A stretch of DNA of 64,000 bases, taken from contig CAMOJA010000004.1 in assembly GCA_946616535.1 (NCBI GenBank), positions 1-64,000 of the forward strand, written 5' to 3'. Shown here piece by piece: positions 1-6,686 of the stretch. Below the pieces are notes generated by a model. That model worked only from the letters and a program-made list of their open reading frames with translations. It did no database searches and had not been told where the DNA came from. Positions within the stretch are counted from its first letter, which is position 1, and each line of letters opens with the position of its first letter. Source of the stretch: an uncultured Bacteroidales bacterium (GTDB lineage Bacteria > Bacteroidota > Bacteroidia > Bacteroidales > Paludibacteraceae). The translations under genes and the position numbers were made by a program.

Positions 1-473
1 GCGAGCTTCTCCGGGTGCTGGCCCATCAGGACATCCTTTACGAAGTTCTCGGCCAGGGCCTTGTTCTCGGCCGTTTTGTCGAGGTCTTTGATTTCGGTGG
101 CGCCGTCCAGCATGGTATGACCGGAAGGGTTGGCCGTTTTGGGAGTCTCCTGCAGGTTGTCCCAGTGCTCCACGATTTTGCCGTCTTCGAAGCGGAAGAT
201 GTCGAAGCCGATCTTGGGGCCGAAGAAGTTGTAGTCGGTATGGGCGACGACGTAGTTGCCATCCTGGAACACGCGGACGGTGTTCACTTTGGCGGCCTCG
301 GGGAAGTCCTTGAGCGCACTGAGGGCTGCGCCGAACCCTGCAAGTCCGTCTGCCACGCCCAGATTGTGCTGGGTGTAGTGGTTTGCGTTAATGTAAGCGA
401 TGGGCTCGGTTGCCCCGGTTTCGATGGATTTGAGTTCCTCGACTACCATTCTTTCAAAATCAGTGTGTGCCAT
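1..473 (-). CDS. NTF2/SnoaL-like protein, 3' end cut by window edge
   Basis: The minus-strand frame is open from an ATG at 471-473 to the window edge, about 157 codons, with no stop seen. The product starts MAHTDFERMVVEEL and contains VFQDGNYVVAHTDYNFFG and FDIFRFEDGKIVEHWDNLQE. The last segment is the usual signature of the SnoaL-like/NTF2-fold family in Bacteroidetes, where a cone-shaped alpha+beta barrel binds small hydrophobic ligands. The substrate cannot be inferred. A consensus promoter lies 42 bases upstream, and the gene is divergent from the HxlR regulator at 720, which commonly regulates its neighbour. A cytosolic enzyme or binding protein is likely; the family call is firm and the function is not. 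Confidence 0.75.
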   Translation of the reverse strand, partial: MAHTDFERMVVEELKSIETGATEPIAYINANHYTQHNLGVADGLAGFGAALSALKDFPEAAKVNTVRVFQDGNYVVAHTDYNFFGPKIGFDIFRFEDGKIVEHWDNLQETPKTANPSGHTMLDGATEIKDLDKTAENKALAENFVKDVLMGQHPEKL

Positions 474-514
474 AATGCTATTATGTTTAAAATGTTTTGT
501 TCTGTTTGACGATG

Positions 515-545
515 CAAAGGTACGGCAATACTGAATATTTGTCAA
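515..545 (-). promoter_or_regulatory. Bacteroidetes-type promoter of the NTF2-like gene
   Basis: Read on the minus strand, TTG (545-543) is followed by 20 bases and then TACCTTTG (522-515). This matches the TTTG / TAnnTTTG pattern of the Bacteroidetes primary sigma factor. It lies 42 bases from the start codon at 473 and faces away from the hxlR promoter. Confidence 0.7.
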
Positions 546-671
546 GTAGATACTTTTTTGTAAGTATATAGTTTTTTCGTAAGAAATAGAATTGAATATG
601 TTTTATATGGAATTTATGGCGCTAATTTTTTTTTGAAAATTCTTAATTCGGTCAGATTTTGCATACTTACT

Positions 672-703
672 ATTGGAAAGTAAAAAGAACTTGCGTAACT
701 TTG
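672..703 (+). promoter_or_regulatory. Bacteroidetes-type promoter of the HxlR regulator gene
   Basis: ATTG (672-675), a 20-base spacer and TAACTTTG (696-703) form a good -33/-7 pair 16 bases before the start codon at 720. The AT-rich divergent interval 546-671 is where an HxlR dimer would be expected to bind, but I see no convincing dyad operator. Confidence 0.7.
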
Positions 704-719
704 CGGTATTAAATCGCGA

Positions 720-1073
720 ATGATGAAAGAAGTCAATACCGCCTATCTTACCTGTCCCATCCGGAATGTCATCGACCGTTTCGGTGATAAATGGTCCCTG
801 CTGGTCCTGTACCATCTGCACAAGGGCGGAACCCTGCGTTTCGGCCAGATATACAAGGAAATGAGCGACGTATCCGAAAAGATGTTGTCGGCCACCCTCA
901 AGAATCTGGAGCGGGACGGTCTTGTCAGGCGCAAGGCCTATCCGGAGATACCGCCACGTGTGGAGTATTCCCTCACGCCGCTCGGAGAATCCCTGATGCC
1001 CCACGTGGACAGCCTCATCGGCTGGGCGGTGGAGCATTTTCAGGACGTTACGCACGGAAAAGTATTGGTTTAA
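720..1073 (+). CDS. HxlR-family winged-helix transcriptional regulator
   Basis: The 117-residue product (116 if the second ATG at 723 is used) has the full HxlR signature. CPIRNVIDRFGDKWSLLVLY at the N-terminus is followed by LRFGQIYKEMSDVSEKMLSA and TLKNLERDGLVRRKAYPEIP, which form the recognition helix and wing. VEYSLTPLGESLMP comes next. Such proteins are dimeric DNA-binding regulators of small-molecule or redox response genes. The length is normal and the cysteine at position 11-12 is conserved. It is 12 bases upstream of the PNPOx-like gene, so both are probably co-transcribed, and it diverges from the NTF2-like gene, which may be a second target. Confidence 0.95.
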   Translation: MMKEVNTAYLTCPIRNVIDRFGDKWSLLVLYHLHKGGTLRFGQIYKEMSDVSEKMLSATLKNLERDGLVRRKAYPEIPPRVEYSLTPLGESLMPHVDSLIGWAVEHFQDVTHGKVLV

Positions 1074-1085
1074 ACAAAGTAGGTT

Positions 1086-1532
1086 ATGCAAGAAGCACTG
1101 GATTTCCTTAAAGAAAACAACGAAGTGGCCTTTGCCACCATTGGAAACGGGCGGCCGCAGATGCGGGTGTTCCAGATCATGAAGCAGTCCGGAACCACCC
1201 TGTGGTTCGCTACCGGACCGCACAAACGAGTCTATGCGGAACTGCAGGAGAATCCCTCCGTGGAGATCCTCTCCCGGTGTGGAAACATCTCCGTACGAGT
1301 GAGCGGAGACGCCGTATTCGATGTACCGGACGATATCTGCAAAGAGATATACGAAACCAATCCGGTCCTGCCAAGACTATATCCGGACTATAAGTCCCTG
1401 GCTTATTTCCGTGTAGAGATTGACCGTCTGGACTATTATGACCTTACTCCAACTCCGCCGATTCTCCGCCACTATGACCGCGCCAGCGGGCAGTACGTAG
1501 ACCTCAATCCATTCGGGGAGAGGAAAGCATGA
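1086..1532 (+). CDS. Pyridoxamine 5'-phosphate oxidase-like flavin-binding protein
   Basis: The 148-residue protein begins with ALDFLKENNEVAFATIGNG and RPQMRVFQIMKQSGTTLWFA, the split-barrel flavin-binding N-terminus of the PNPOx-like superfamily. TGPHKRVYAELQENPSVEIL and GNISVRVSGDAVFDVP follow. It is shorter than true PdxH and probably binds FMN or F420-like cofactors as a cytosolic reductase. It follows the HxlR gene by 12 bases in the same direction, so control by that regulator is likely. The substrate is unknown. Confidence 0.85.
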   Translation: MQEALDFLKENNEVAFATIGNGRPQMRVFQIMKQSGTTLWFATGPHKRVYAELQENPSVEILSRCGNISVRVSGDAVFDVPDDICKEIYETNPVLPRLYPDYKSLAYFRVEIDRLDYYDLTPTPPILRHYDRASGQYVDLNPFGERKA

Positions 1533-1923
1533 ATATGAAACGTCCCTTACTATTATTTGTCCTGCTGTCCGGCAAGCTGTTGCTGACGGTATCTGCAAGC
1601 GGGAAGACATTACGGTAATCACCAAAATCTATCCTGGAACGCAATACGAGCATCCGGAGGATTCGTCGTTATTCATGGCGTTCTTTTACACCCTTTCCAA
1701 CCATCGTAAGAAGAAGACATTATATACGCAATAGGTATTGACATTCAGGGACTTAGTTTCCAATAACATCAACTCAAAAACTTATGACATCAAGCGGCCG
1801 ATTGAAGAATCGTACCAGAAGAGGCTTGCCAGGCAGGTCGTCTTCGCTCCGGAACTCGGCAAGTGGAACTACTTCGTCAAACCGGCGTGTATATACGTTA
1901 AAAAGGTTTTTAGCTACCGCTAA
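1529..1923 (+). pseudogene. Decayed ORF remnants downstream of the PNPOx-like gene
   Basis: An ATG at 1529 overlaps the end of the PNPOx gene and opens a signal-peptide-like stretch (MNMKRPLLLFVLLSG). It hits a stop after 29 codons. The reading continues in another frame as CKREDITVITKIYPGTQYE... to a stop near 1735, and a third open stretch runs to 1923 (IEESYQKRLARQVVFAPELG). The last piece has only a TTG start. I read this as a small secreted or lipoprotein gene broken by frameshifts plus an unrelated fragment. No function can be assigned. Confidence 0.35.
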
Positions 1924-1931
1924 AAACCTTT
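1902..1931. terminator. Perfect 13-bp hairpin, likely bidirectional terminator
   Basis: AAAGGTTTTTAGC (1902-1914) and GCTAAAAACCTTT (1919-1931) are exact inverted copies around a TACC loop, flanked by GTTAA and TTAAC. The AT-rich stem and position after the hxlR transcription unit fit a transcription terminator. Confidence 0.6.
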
Positions 1932-2005
1932 CGTTAACATTAGATACTATTTAAAGTGGTGCTAGGAAGAAATGTGGGATGCCGAATAGCTCGGCCCTCA
2001 AAAAA

Positions 2006-2042
2006 TCAGCCAAAAAGAGAATTTTTTCGTGAATTTGGCTGA
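2006..2042 (+). repeat. Left copy of the stem-loop repeat flanking the AAA/DUF234 gene
   Basis: The 37-base segment starts TCAGCCAAAAAG and ends TTTGGCTGA, so its ends can pair (TCAGCCAAA/TTTGGCTGA). It is followed by TATCTTTG (2050-2057), a good -7 box for the AAA gene that starts at 2081. The second copy at 3549-3585 matches at 31 of 37 positions in the same orientation. Confidence 0.75.
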
Positions 2043-2080
2043 CTTTTTATATCTTTGTACACGAGATAAATGTACGCAAG

Positions 2081-3547
2081 ATGAAAAGTACCAGAATCAT
2101 AGGCAGAGAAGAAGAACTTCGGACGATGGAGCGTATCTACCAATCCGACAAATCTGAAATGCTTGCCATATACGGACGCAGGAGAGTAGGAAAATCCTTC
2201 CTCGTGGAAGAAGCCTTCCGCGGGAAAATATGTTTCTCCACCGTAGGCGTGTACAAAAAGCTGGAAGATGGCAAAGACGAAATAAAGCAAGCCCAGACAC
2301 AGAAAGAATCCCAGCTGCTCCATTTCTACGATGACCTCATTGCCAGCGGTCTTCCGGCCGAAGGCAATCCCCGTCCAAGCTCCTGGCGGGAAGCCTTTCT
2401 GCTGCTACGCTCACTCCTGCAGCGCGTGAAGAGCAGAAGAAAAGTAGTTTTCATTGACGAACTCCCTTGGCTGGCCGGTCCTCAGTCCTCGGAACTCATA
2501 GAAGAGTTGGGGTACTTCTGGAACAACTGGGCAGACAAGCAGCGGAACATTGTGCTCATCATCTGCGGTTCCGCAACCAGTTGGATGCTGGACAACGTAC
2601 TCCGCGACTATGGAGGTCTGCACGGGCGATTGACGGAAACCGTCTACCTCAAGCCCTTCACGCTTAGGGAATGCGAGCAGTATTGGGCCAAACGGGGCTT
2701 CCACCTTTCCCGCTACGAGATTGCCCTCACGTACATGACCATCGGCGGCGTCCCTTACTACATGGACCGGATCCACCCGGACCGGACCATGGCCGACAAC
2801 ATCGATGCCCTGTATTTCAACAAAGAGAAAGCCCGCACAGAATTCAAGGACGTTTACACAGGCCTGTTCTCCTCCTCGGAGAAATACATCGACATAGTAC
2901 GGGCTCTCGGTGCCCGTTTCTATGGGATGACCCGGAACGAGCTTATTGAAGCTGCCAAAATCTCCGGCGGTGGCACTTTCACCAAGCTGATGTCCAATCT
3001 CATCGAATCAGGTATCGTAAAGACATACCCCCGCTACGGCGGCAAACGGGTGCAGACCGTCTATCAACTCTGTGACTTTTTTTCCATCTTCTTCCTCACC
3101 TTCGTGGAACCCGGAAAGAAGACCTCCTGGCGCTCGCTCCAACGGACGCATGAGTTTTTTGACTGGGCCGGACACGCATTCGAACTTCTCGTTTCCGAGC
3201 ACACAGCCCAGCTTAAAGATGCTCTTCGTATCAAATATGCAGATGCCACCTACTCTTACCTGGGCCCTACTCCGGAGGGAAAGACAGCGCAGATAGACCT
3301 TGTTGTATCGGCCACGACAGAGAGGACCGACTACCTCTGTGAGATGAAATACTCGGAGGGTAAGTACGCCATCACTGCCGAATACGAAGAGAAGCTGACA
3401 GAGAAACTTGAAGCCCTCCGCAATTCCTCAGCCCATAAGCGCACGCATTCCATATTGCTGGTTCTGGTGACCACCTTCGGTCTCACAAATTCCAAGCATA
3501 ACGGGCATGTGAACATGGAGGTTACACTGAACGAACTGTTTGGATAA
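2081..3547 (+). CDS. AAA ATPase with C-terminal PD-(D/E)XK domain (DUF234-type)
   Basis: The 488-residue protein opens with the IIGREEEL motif typical of this family. A Walker A motif GRRRVGKS lies at 32-39 and a Walker B KVVFIDELPWL near 121-131. IICGSATSWM follows as a sensor-like strand. A winged-helix region (FTKLMSNLIESGIVKTYPRY) leads into a C-terminal segment with IDLVV and CEMKY, spaced like the D and ExK residues of a PD-(D/E)XK nuclease. Proteins of this type are common and multicopy in Bacteroidetes and archaea; their role is unclear, with defence or mobile-element functions often suspected. The gene stands alone and is bracketed by two stem-loop repeats. Confidence 0.9.
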   Translation: MKSTRIIGREEELRTMERIYQSDKSEMLAIYGRRRVGKSFLVEEAFRGKICFSTVGVYKKLEDGKDEIKQAQTQKESQLLHFYDDLIASGLPAEGNPRPSSWREAFLLLRSLLQRVKSRRKVVFIDELPWLAGPQSSELIEELGYFWNNWADKQRNIVLIICGSATSWMLDNVLRDYGGLHGRLTETVYLKPFTLRECEQYWAKRGFHLSRYEIALTYMTIGGVPYYMDRIHPDRTMADNIDALYFNKEKARTEFKDVYTGLFSSSEKYIDIVRALGARFYGMTRNELIEAAKISGGGTFTKLMSNLIESGIVKTYPRYGGKRVQTVYQLCDFFSIFFLTFVEPGKKTSWRSLQRTHEFFDWAGHAFELLVSEHTAQLKDALRIKYADATYSYLGPTPEGKTAQIDLVVSATTERTDYLCEMKYSEGKYAITAEYEEKLTEKLEALRNSSAHKRTHSILLVLVTTFGLTNSKHNGHVNMEVTLNELFG

Positions 3548-3548
3548 G

Positions 3549-3585
3549 TCAGCCAAAAAGCGATTTTATTCATGCACTTGGCTGA
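3549..3585 (+). repeat. Right copy of the stem-loop repeat flanking the AAA/DUF234 gene
   Basis: This direct repeat of 2006-2042 begins one base after the AAA stop codon. It keeps the terminal TCAGCCAA/TTGGCTGA pairing, and is followed by TAACTCTG (3595-3602), one mismatch from a -7 box. The right copy therefore also resembles a promoter region, but no gene follows. Confidence 0.75.
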
Positions 3586-3678
3586 ATTTTTAGTAACTCT
3601 GCGTAATTAGTATATCCCGATTATTAAAAGATGCCATTTCCAATAAACTGGTAAAACCGCTTGACCCGTCTGCTGCGT

Positions 3679-3731
3679 TTCATACCCGTCAGTTGTGCTA
3701 ATATATTGATTATTGGCCGCATAAGCGCCAT
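3679..3731 (+). repeat. Dispersed repeat, half-palindrome copy
   Basis: A 53-base stretch from TTTCATACCCGTCAGTTGTG to AAGCGCCA matches 6388-6440 closely. Only the right arm of the palindrome seen at 6365-6411 is present here. Two TGTACGTACA palindromes follow at about 3739 and 3779. Between the AAA gene and 4256 I find no convincing coding sequence. Confidence 0.6.
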
Positions 3732-3828
3732 GTCTGCTAATGTACGTACATCGCCACCGCACTGGATTGCCGTTTTTTTGTACGTACATCGGCTGGAGAG
3801 TTGCGAAAAAGCCCACTAGCACCCCGAT

Positions 3829-3969
3829 GGCGCAGGTTCCATTTTAGGGCCGAAACCTGCGCCACCGGAGCAACGCAGAAGGCCGATTCGCGGTGCAGGT
3901 TCAGCCCCTGTTTTGGAACCTGCGCCGTTGACACCCGGAACCTGCACCGCCTGCTCTTGAACCTGCGCC
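3829..3969. repeat. Cluster of six 12-bp repeats, consensus GGAACCTGCGCC
   Basis: Units lie at 3829-3840 (reverse), 3852-3863 (forward), 3892-3903 (reverse), 3915-3926, 3937-3948 and 3958-3969 (forward). Reverse/forward neighbours can form hairpins with about 11-base stems, and the last three form a direct array with 21-22-base period. No ORF is convincing here. It resembles an extragenic palindromic or protein-binding array. Confidence 0.7.
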
Positions 3970-4256
3970 GATTTCGTTTTTGCGCTTACTTTTGTTTCCG
4001 TACCTAGTCCTCAGTGTCCTTAAAAGGCCATCGGGCGTGACTCAAAGAATCGCACCAGATGCGCTTAAGTTGCTGTATTTCTGAGAGTTAACTACCTAAT
4101 ATTCTCCCTCGTTAAAATTATGGAGTAGTTAAGGTCAAATTATTTATTATCAATCACTTACATCTGTATTCAGAAACTTGGGATAGTCACATGGGAAGCC
4201 TGAGGCAGGCAAACAGGTGCCAACTGACATGTTCCATCCCATTCTTACTATCCCAA

Positions 4257-4976
4257 CTATCTCATCCACCCCTCTACACGATAAACCTTCTCCATCAGTT
4301 TGGTTTCCTGCCCGGTTTTGGCATCCTTATGCCAGACTTCAATCCTTGCAGCATAATAGTCATCCCAGTCACCTTCGTAGATGGTAAAACTCTGATTATG
4401 TACAAGCTGAGAAAACGCTTCTGTAGAATCAATAGAGACTTTGCTTCTTTCAGGGAGTCTGCTTTCGGAAAGTGGAATATTCTCTGTAATCTCAAAGCAT
4501 CGAAGAAACACTTCTCCGGCAGGTATGGAGCCATAATAAAAGTCATAATCATAGATTCCTCCTTGACCACCATCCCAGATTTGAAGATATGTGTTTATAT
4601 CCAAACTGTCTATTGCAACAGATAGAGTAGAGCTCTCTAATGGAATACTGTATTCCAAGCCATCAGGTATTTTATGTTTTTTACCAAAGTCATCATAGCC
4701 GGGTCCCCACATTGCTGAAAAGGCAAGCATCCCTCCGAGGACGGCAATCGTCACCAAAGATAATACAAACGAGAGAAAACACTTCAGCCATTGCTTATTT
4801 ATCAGTAAGATGACCCATGAGGCGAGTAGTGCGATTAACGTCAATAATAACAGGATACCGACAACGGTTTCAAATACGGTAGGCGGGGCGGTCATAAAAA
4901 GGACAAGCATGATGATCATGACAAACGCCATGAAAGCGATGAGTGTCCACCAGTATTGAATAATGAACTTTTTCAT
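4257..4976 (-). CDS. Hypothetical membrane protein
   Basis: The 239-residue product from the ATG at 4976 has three predicted membrane helices in its first 95 residues. They are IIQYWWTLIAFMAFVMIIML, VFETVVGILLLLTLIALLAS and CFLSFVLSLVTIAVLGGMLA. A soluble, probably extracytoplasmic domain of about 140 residues follows, rich in acidic and aromatic residues and ending VYRVEGWMR. A TTG six bases upstream is in frame but ATG is the better start. I do not recognise the family. Its neighbours are repeats and relics, so context gives no clue. Confidence 0.65.
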   Translation of the reverse strand: MKKFIIQYWWTLIAFMAFVMIIMLVLFMTAPPTVFETVVGILLLLTLIALLASWVILLINKQWLKCFLSFVLSLVTIAVLGGMLAFSAMWGPGYDDFGKKHKIPDGLEYSIPLESSTLSVAIDSLDINTYLQIWDGGQGGIYDYDFYYGSIPAGEVFLRCFEITENIPLSESRLPERSKVSIDSTEAFSQLVHNQSFTIYEGDWDDYYAARIEVWHKDAKTGQETKLMEKVYRVEGWMR

Positions 4977-5122
4977 TTCCAAGGATTTCTACAAATATAA
5001 TAAAAAGCCCCAACAATTCCTCTTCTTCCAGGGATAGTCCCCAAATGGGTGAATAACCAAAAACTGCCAGGGAGTCATCCTCGGCAGTATTGTAATTTAT
5101 TGAGCTTCAATATGTTATAAAA

Positions 5123-5195
5123 TCAATATTCCTCCTCATTCCACATGAAGCCTTCCTTGGTGGGGTAGTCAGGCCAGATATCTTCAATGGATTAA
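5123..5195 (-). pseudogene. C-terminal relic of an unidentified protein, copy 1
   Basis: The minus-strand frame encodes EDIWPDYPTKEGFMWNEEEY followed by TGA, with an in-frame stop just before it. The same WNEEEY-stop ending recurs at 6507. It looks like the last exonless scrap of a gene family that was present at least twice. Confidence 0.45.
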
Positions 5196-5367
5196 GCGTT
5201 TGTTAGCGGGGGAGAAGGGCGTCGTGGCCTACTGAGCTTTTGCCGCGTCGACAACCAGAATGCGCAGGCTCGCGATTTCGCGTCAATACGCGGCAAACCG
5301 CAGAGCCCTTTCGGTCCACAGCATAGACCGAATTGCAGGATTGTCATTCTGCGCGCCCCCTCCCTCT

Positions 5368-5394
5368 TGTCATTCTGAGCGCAGCGAAGAATCT
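5368..5394. repeat. Dispersed 27-bp repeat (TGTCATTCTGAGCGCAGCGA...)
   Basis: This intergenic repeat is preceded by a broken half copy at 5342-5350. A version differing at only two positions lies inside the traI coding sequence at 55775-55801, where its reverse strand encodes RFFAALKMT. Elements of this sequence are widespread in Bacteroidales intergenic DNA. Confidence 0.75.
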
Positions 5395-5399
5395 ATCGG

Positions 5400-5723
5400 C
5401 TAGTACAGTTTTTCTTTTATGAAATAAGACCGGACCTGGCTCTCGGTGATGAGTACAGATTCTTGATGGAAAAACACACACAGGTCTCTCGCTATGGCAT
5501 TCACAATTCCTTCCTGCGGATCTAGCAGGCAAAGAACAAGCGTTTTCTCCTTGGTGAAGTCACCATTTTCGTGGAAGTAGCCACCGTCAGAGACAACATA
5601 AGAAAAAGCAACATGGTAGCTTTGACATACGTACTTCATGATGTCAACATACATCTCTGTCTGATACTTCTGCTGCATTGTAGTAGCATCGTTCAATCCA
5701 ACGCTTATGGTTATCTCTGTCAT
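5400..5723 (-). CDS. Conserved hypothetical protein, 107 aa
   Basis: The product MTEITISVGLNDATTMQQKY... has no signal peptide or membrane segment. It contains VSDGGYFHENGDFTKEKTLV, VNAIARDLCVFFHQESVLIT and a C-terminal YFIKEKLY. The regular alpha/beta pattern and balanced composition argue for a genuine small cytosolic protein. I recall similar uncharacterised proteins in Bacteroides but cannot name a family. It is isolated; a 27-bp dispersed repeat sits directly at its 3' end. Confidence 0.65.
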   Translation of the reverse strand: MTEITISVGLNDATTMQQKYQTEMYVDIMKYVCQSYHVAFSYVVSDGGYFHENGDFTKEKTLVLCLLDPQEGIVNAIARDLCVFFHQESVLITESQVRSYFIKEKLY

Positions 5724-6055
5724 AGTTTCGTTATGAGGTTTCGTCCTGCAAAGTTACCAAATAATGACGAATTACAATATGATTTTGCGCCTTGCTGCAC
5801 TCTCGCCTTATCTCATGATGTACGTACACCCATTAATGGCTACGGAGTGTCCCAATTAGAGCAATTGTCGACCATCTATCCCTGGGTACTGTGCTTTAAC
5901 CTAGCCTCTGGGCTCACCACTGACAATCTAAAGCATCTTTTGCGGCAAATCCTGCTTAAGTTCGTCAGCAGTGACGAACAATAGCAAGTTTTGGGCCATA
6001 TTCTGTTTTTGTTTGTAGCGGGTGGGAACAGGCACCGCCACAAAAAACCGGGGAA
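5724..6055. other. Intergenic stretch without a recognisable gene
   Basis: A plus-strand open frame covers part of this interval but runs antisense through the 107-aa gene and has no protein-like pattern. A TGTACGTACA-type palindrome occurs near 5820, as at 3739 and 3779. Nothing else is evident. Confidence 0.5.
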
Positions 6056-6289
6056 TCATTCAAATTCTGGTGAAATCCAGGAAGCGAACTCAAAGGCTAT
6101 GTCTTGGTGAGCAAAAGTCGCTGCGTAGCGCCGCTGTTTGGTCACAATCCCCTTGGCTGTTGTTTGTTCTACCCATCTCTTAGGAGTCAGGACAAAACTG
6201 TTAAGGCCTGCCTCTGTCTCAATTGCCTTGAATTCGATGTAATTGAAATCAGGATTATGGAAATGCTCCCAAAGCCCGAGGAAACGCAC
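6056..6289 (-). pseudogene. KilA-N domain fragment
   Basis: The frame encodes FLGLWEHFHNPDFNYIEF, TEAGLNSFVLTPKRWVE and FAHQDIAFEFASWISPEFE, the central part of the KilA-N DNA-binding domain found in phage and mobile-element proteins. A stop follows SPEFE directly, where intact proteins continue (typically FYLIKEFQ). The N-terminal part of the domain is missing; only a GTG opens the frame and repeat DNA lies upstream. I regard it as a doubly truncated relic, not an expressed protein. Confidence 0.7.
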
Positions 6290-6364
6290 AGTTGCCAGGA
6301 GGGCTTTTTGCGAGGTTCGTCGAAGCTGCGGTTTGTGGCGCTTAAACAGATGAATACTAAAGGA

Positions 6365-6440
6365 TTAGCACAACTGACGGGTATTCGTTTCATACCCGTC
6401 AGTTGTGCTAACATGCTGATTATTGGCGGATTAAGCGCCA
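6365..6440. repeat. Dispersed repeat with 20-bp perfect palindrome
   Basis: TTAGCACAACTGACGGGTAT (6365-6384) is exactly inverted at 6392-6411 around a 7-base loop. The right arm and about 30 following bases (to GCGCCA) are shared with 3679-3731. No T-run follows, so it is more likely a repetitive palindromic element than a terminator. Confidence 0.75.
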
Positions 6441-6506
6441 CGGCTATCATTAAAATAGCCCGCTCAATAAGAAACGGGCTAAAGGGCTAACTATTTGATT
6501 ATCAAA

Positions 6507-6536
6507 TCAATATTCTTCCTCATTCCAGAGGGAATT
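6507..6536 (-). pseudogene. C-terminal relic of an unidentified protein, copy 2
   Basis: The minus strand reads NSLWNEEEY and then TGA. The DNA AATCAATATTC.TCCTCATTCCA is shared with 5121-5142. It is the second scrap of the gene end seen at 5123. Confidence 0.35.
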
Positions 6537-6686
6537 ATAGATTGATTATCAACGACTTTACCAGCACTATACAAGTTTTTAGTAAGTTTATTTGTCCATA
6601 CCTGGCCGGAATAGGACGAAAGTGTCAATTATGCGAAATAATAGTAAGTGAATCTTGAAAATGTTTTATACGCCTGATAATAAAAC

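Noticed and set aside
15..509. Plus-strand open frame at the window start
   Set aside because: It is the antisense shadow of the NTF2-like gene; the minus-strand translation has the family motifs and a proper promoter.
3829..3969. Possible CRISPR array
   Set aside because: The repeated units are only 12 bases, occur in both orientations and have 9-28-base gaps; there are no cas genes.
5571..5984. Plus-strand ORF of 137 codons
   Set aside because: It starts inside the 107-aa gene on the other strand and has no protein-like features in the non-overlapping part.
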